From NCBI RefSeq assembly GCF_018614135.1, contig NZ_JAGGOW010000112.1, forward strand, positions 1 to 50,266: DNA of 50,266 nucleotides, written 5' to 3'. The notes under the pieces are model-generated. The model was not told where the DNA came from and searched no databases. It saw only the letters and a program-made list of their open reading frames with translations. The DNA is from Streptomyces sp. ISL-66 (lineage in GTDB: Bacteria; Actinomycetota; Actinomycetes; Streptomycetales; Streptomycetaceae). The position numbers were made by a program, and so were the translations under genes. This document shows positions 47,656-50,266 of the stretch, piece by piece (the first letter of the stretch is position 1; each line of letters starts with the position of its first letter).

Positions 47656-49644
47656 CTAGCGCACCGTGAAGCGGGTCTGGATCACCTTCCCGTCGGCCAG
47701 GACCTCGGAGGCCATGATCGAGGTCGTGGCCGGGTCCCTCACGGTGAAGTTCAGCGCGAACGTGCCGTCCAGGCCGATCACCCGCGTCACGCAGGGGTCG
47801 GCTGTCTTCGAACCGTCCGCCTTGCGGCCGCTCACGGCCACCGTGGCCACCGGCGCGAAGCTGCGTCCGGTGACCTGGACGGCCGTGCCCACGGGGCCGC
47901 TGTCCGGCGAGAGCGCGTAGGAGGGCGCCGGCGGCGGCGGGGTGCCGCCGACGGTGAAGCGGGCCAGCGCCTTCTTCCCGTTCACGAGCCACTCGCGGGC
48001 TTGGAGGGCGACGGTGGCCGGATCGTTCACGGTGAAGGTCTGGGAGAAGCTGCCGTCGAGGCCGACGACCTTGGTCCTGTAGTTGTCCGCGCTCTTGGAG
48101 CCGTCCGGCTTCAGCCCGTCGATCTCGACGGTGCTCACCGGGGCGAACCCCTGCCCGACGACCGTGACCTTGGTGCCGGTCGGCCCGGACGACGGGGAGA
48201 GCGTGATGAAGGTCTTCGCCACCGTGAGCGGGGCGGTGACGTGGAGGCCGCCGGCGGTGACCTGGACCTGGTAGACCCCCTCGGTCGCCGAGGAGGCGAG
48301 GGTGACCGTACCGGACAGGGCTCCCGAGGCATTGACTCCCAGGTTCGTGGCCGACAGTTTCGCGGGGGCGCAGCCGGTGCCGCCGGCCGCGCACAGGGCG
48401 GCGGTGACCGCGGCGCCCGCGGGCCAGCCGGCTCCTGAGAGCCCCACCGTGGCGCCCGGTTTCACGGTCGCCGCGCCCGTGGCGAGGGTCACGGGGTGCG
48501 TGGTGACGGTGAAGGGGACGCGGGTCTCGGTGCCTTCCACCGCGCCTTCGTCGGTGTGGATGAAGGCTATGGCCGGGTCACTGATCGTGAACTCGGTGCT
48601 GAAGGTGCCGTCGGTGGTCGTGCTCGGGTAGACGGCCGTGTCGTCGAGGGTGTTGCCGGCGGCGTCCAGCGCCACCACGTTCAGCTGCTGGTCCTGGTGG
48701 TAGTTCTTGCCCGACACCGTGATCACGCTGCCGACCGGACCGTGGTCCGGGCTCGGCGTCAGCTCGTACGGGCCCGCCGGCACGTACGCCTTCACCTCCA
48801 GCGGGGCCTTCGCCTGCTTCGTACCGTCGCTGACCTGGACGGAGTACGAACCATCGGAGACCGTCCAGGAACTGGCCAGCGCGATGCTTCCGCTCAGGCC
48901 GCCCGAGGCGTCGATCGCCAGCGCGCTGGAGGCGATCTTGGCCGCGTCGCAGTTGCCGCCCCCCGCGTCGCAGAGGGTCGGGGTCGCCGTGGCGCCCGGG
49001 GTCCAGCCGCCGCCGGCCAGGGCCACGGAGGTGCTCGGTTTCACCGGACCGGTGGGAGCGGACACGGTCGCCTCCGTGCTCCCGCCGCCCTGCGCGGTCA
49101 CCGTGGCCACGGTCCCGCCGCCGGCGGTGACGTCGCAGGGGGTCTGGTAGGTGCCGCCGAAGACCACGGTGGTGGTCCGCGTCCGCAGGGGGGTCAGGTT
49201 GACCGCCCCGGACGCGGTGGCCGGGAGGAAGAAGTCGCCTTCGAACGGCGGCAGGACCACGGCCTGGCCGCTGGTGTAGTCGAGGTTGACCGTCGGCCCC
49301 TGGATGGTGACGGTGCCGGTGGCCCCGCCGGACAGGGTCAGGTCGATCGCCGGGGTGGTCGGGATGTTGCTGAGGTTGGTGGTGCTCTTCGCCGGACCGG
49401 CTCCGAGGGTGATCTTGGCGTGGACCTTGCCGCCCGGCGGAACGCTCGTGCTCGTCAGGTCGACGGTCATGGCCTGCGGACCGGTGGCCTCGCCCTGCCC
49501 GGCGGGCAGGGAGCAGTGCACGGTGGGGGTGACGGTCCCGGCCTGGGCCGCGGGAGCCAGGGCGAGGCCGCCGGCGGCCAGGACCAGGGCGATGCCGCCC
49601 GAGGCCAGTGGCGCGCGCCGCAGCAGTCTTCGGTGCGAGAGCAT
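47656..49644 (-). CDS. Secreted multidomain protein with alternating Ig/IPT-like repeats
   Basis: 662 aa from ATG 49644 with GGGAG upstream. Signal peptide ends near Ala36 (APAAQA). The first domain (about 37-185, two Cys) is beta-rich and resembles N-terminal domains of actinobacterial surface proteins. Then two kinds of repeat alternate. Type A (about 80 aa, with a two-Cys LCDAGGGNC or LCAAGGTGC loop) occurs twice. Type B (IPT/TIG-like, PVGTAVQVTGRSFAP...DGTFALNFTVRDPA) occurs three times, so the order is A-B-A-B-B. The last two B copies are clearly similar (GSK.AD, VGLDG/IGLDG). No sortase motif or membrane anchor at the C-terminus. Probably a surface-associated adhesin-like or matrix protein; its neighbour is WxL-like. 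Confidence 0.88.
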   Translation of the reverse strand: MLSHRRLLRRAPLASGGIALVLAAGGLALAPAAQAGTVTPTVHCSLPAGQGEATGPQAMTVDLTSTSVPPGGKVHAKITLGAGPAKSTTNLSNIPTTPAIDLTLSGGATGTVTIQGPTVNLDYTSGQAVVLPPFEGDFFLPATASGAVNLTPLRTRTTTVVFGGTYQTPCDVTAGGGTVATVTAQGGGSTEATVSAPTGPVKPSTSVALAGGGWTPGATATPTLCDAGGGNCDAAKIASSALAIDASGGLSGSIALASSWTVSDGSYSVQVSDGTKQAKAPLEVKAYVPAGPYELTPSPDHGPVGSVITVSGKNYHQDQQLNVVALDAAGNTLDDTAVYPSTTTDGTFSTEFTISDPAIAFIHTDEGAVEGTETRVPFTVTTHPVTLATGAATVKPGATVGLSGAGWPAGAAVTAALCAAGGTGCAPAKLSATNLGVNASGALSGTVTLASSATEGVYQVQVTAGGLHVTAPLTVAKTFITLSPSSGPTGTKVTVVGQGFAPVSTVEIDGLKPDGSKSADNYRTKVVGLDGSFSQTFTVNDPATVALQAREWLVNGKKALARFTVGGTPPPPAPSYALSPDSGPVGTAVQVTGRSFAPVATVAVSGRKADGSKTADPCVTRVIGLDGTFALNFTVRDPATTSIMASEVLADGKVIQTRFTVR

Positions 49645-49855
49645 CCGATCTCCCTTTGTCGGTGGGGGTGTGGGGTGCGGGGTGTGGGGCTGGCGGTGCG
49701 GGGGTGGTGGAGGGGTGGGACGGGCCGGGACCCGTGCGCGGTTCGCGCGGGGCCCCGGCCCGGTGGTGCGGGTGGCGTGCGGGTTGGTGTGGGTTTGGTG
49801 CTGGGTTGGTGGTCGTCCGTGGCCCGGGGGGCCGTGGCGCCGGCGCCCGGTGGCG
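49645..49855. promoter_or_regulatory. G-rich leader with strong G-quadruplex motif
   Basis: Runs G5-TGT-G4-TGC-G4-TGT-G4 at 49664-49689 on the plus strand, with further G-runs to about 49725 and near 49740-49830. The first lies 20 bp upstream of the start codon of the minus-strand secreted-protein gene, on the template strand. No clear -35/-10 is visible. Confidence 0.6.
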
Positions 49856-50266
49856 TCAGGACAGCGAGAGCGTGAGCGTCGCCGCGTAGTTCCCGCCGGG
49901 GATGACCGCCGGGGTGTGGAGGTTCAGCCCGGCGGAGGCGTCGAAGACTCCGCCGACCACCTGGCCGCCGCCGGAGGCGAGTTCACACAGGCCCGCCGGG
50001 GTCGCGCCGAGTGCTCCGGGCGCTCCCGCGCTCGGTGTGCCGACCGCGTTGGAGTGCGCAGCGCAGGACGGGGTCCAGCTCACGGCGCCGGCCGGGATGA
50101 CGGCCGTGCCGCCGCCTGCGGCGGTGAAGTCGCTGAGCGTTCCGGTCAGCGACCAGCCGGCGGTGCCGCCTCGAGCGTCCGAGACCTCGATCGGGTTGAG
50201 GGTGCCGTGGACGTCGTGGCTCGCGCCGTCCAACTGGATGGTTCCGAAGTTCACTTCGGCGCCGGC
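49856..50266 (-). CDS. WxL-like surface protein, C-terminal part (start beyond window)
   Basis: 137 codons read leftward from the window edge to a TGA at 49856. It is partial: the GTG at 50254 is not needed as a start because the frame stays open. The visible part is beta-rich: FGTIQLDG, then the WxL-like core VSDARGGTAGWSLTGTLSDF, a SWTPSCAAH stretch, a single distal Cys (GLCELASGGG), and a terminal strand NYAATLTLSLS. Terminal position of such a domain is usual for WxL proteins, which bind peptidoglycan non-covalently. Same strand as the repeat protein, 211 bp apart, so possibly a small surface-protein cluster that continues to the right. Confidence 0.8.
   Translation of the reverse strand, partial: AGAEVNFGTIQLDGASHDVHGTLNPIEVSDARGGTAGWSLTGTLSDFTAAGGGTAVIPAGAVSWTPSCAAHSNAVGTPSAGAPGALGATPAGLCELASGGGQVVGGVFDASAGLNLHTPAVIPGGNYAATLTLSLS

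Overview
The window is chromosomal DNA of a Streptomyces or close relative. The evidence is very high GC with strong third-position GC bias, frequent GTG and TTG starts, 4-bp stop/start overlaps, and family-level markers: a SsgA-like sporulation protein (SsgE type), SepX/GlpR with the gephyrin-like Glp, an Rpf-like neighbour of tatD, a tricorn-type protease, and a protein O-mannosyltransferase beside a penicillin-binding protein. The order pmt, PBP, nickel/cobalt ECF transporter, ssgE fits my memory of the S. coelicolor core chromosome. I saw no insertion sequence, prophage, CRISPR array or rRNA.

Layout. 1-3.1 kb: truncated gene, tatD, a zinc-ribbon gene and rsmI on the minus strand. 3.2-6.8 kb: protein O-mannosyltransferase and a class B PBP on the plus strand. 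6.8-11.8 kb: YbaK-like deacylase, serine hydrolase, a three-gene ECF metal transporter with a Nur-like operator, and ssgE. 11.9-18.4 kb: MMPL transporter, TetR regulator with twin operators, and a divergent tricorn protease. 18.4-24.2 kb: 16-bp tandem repeats, an SDR/hydrolase/Baeyer-Villiger monooxygenase operon with a divergent MerR regulator, exonuclease III and an acetyltransferase. 24.6-30.9 kb: five plus-strand genes that read as a beta-mannan-type exopolysaccharide locus (GH26, membrane protein, processive GT2, GH113, NDP-mannose-type pyrophosphorylase). 31-33.8 kb: a lower-GC WXG-like/lipoprotein triad against the 3' end of tRNA-Ala(CGC). 33.9-39.2 kb: sepX, rimJ-like, mogA, moaC, glp, galU. 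39.2-47.6 kb: 5-formyl-THF cyclo-ligase, penicillin acylase-family Ntn hydrolase, CPA1 antiporter, MFS transporter, FmdB-like protein, MTA phosphorylase. 47.6 kb to the end: a secreted repeat protein and the C-terminal part of a WxL-like protein.

How the parts work together. The strongest candidate for an undescribed system is 24.6-30.9 kb. An activated-mannose (or related) sugar donor enzyme, a membrane synthase with D/DDD/ED/QxxRW residues, an unrecognised four-helix membrane partner with a Gln/Pro tail, and two different mannanase-fold hydrolases form one locus, parallel in logic to bacterial cellulose operons with their built-in endoglucanase. The other coherent units are the divisome-linked galU-glp-moaC-mogA-rimJ-sepX block, the alcohol-to-ester degradation operon at 18.5-22 kb, and the Nur-type control of the ECF transporter.
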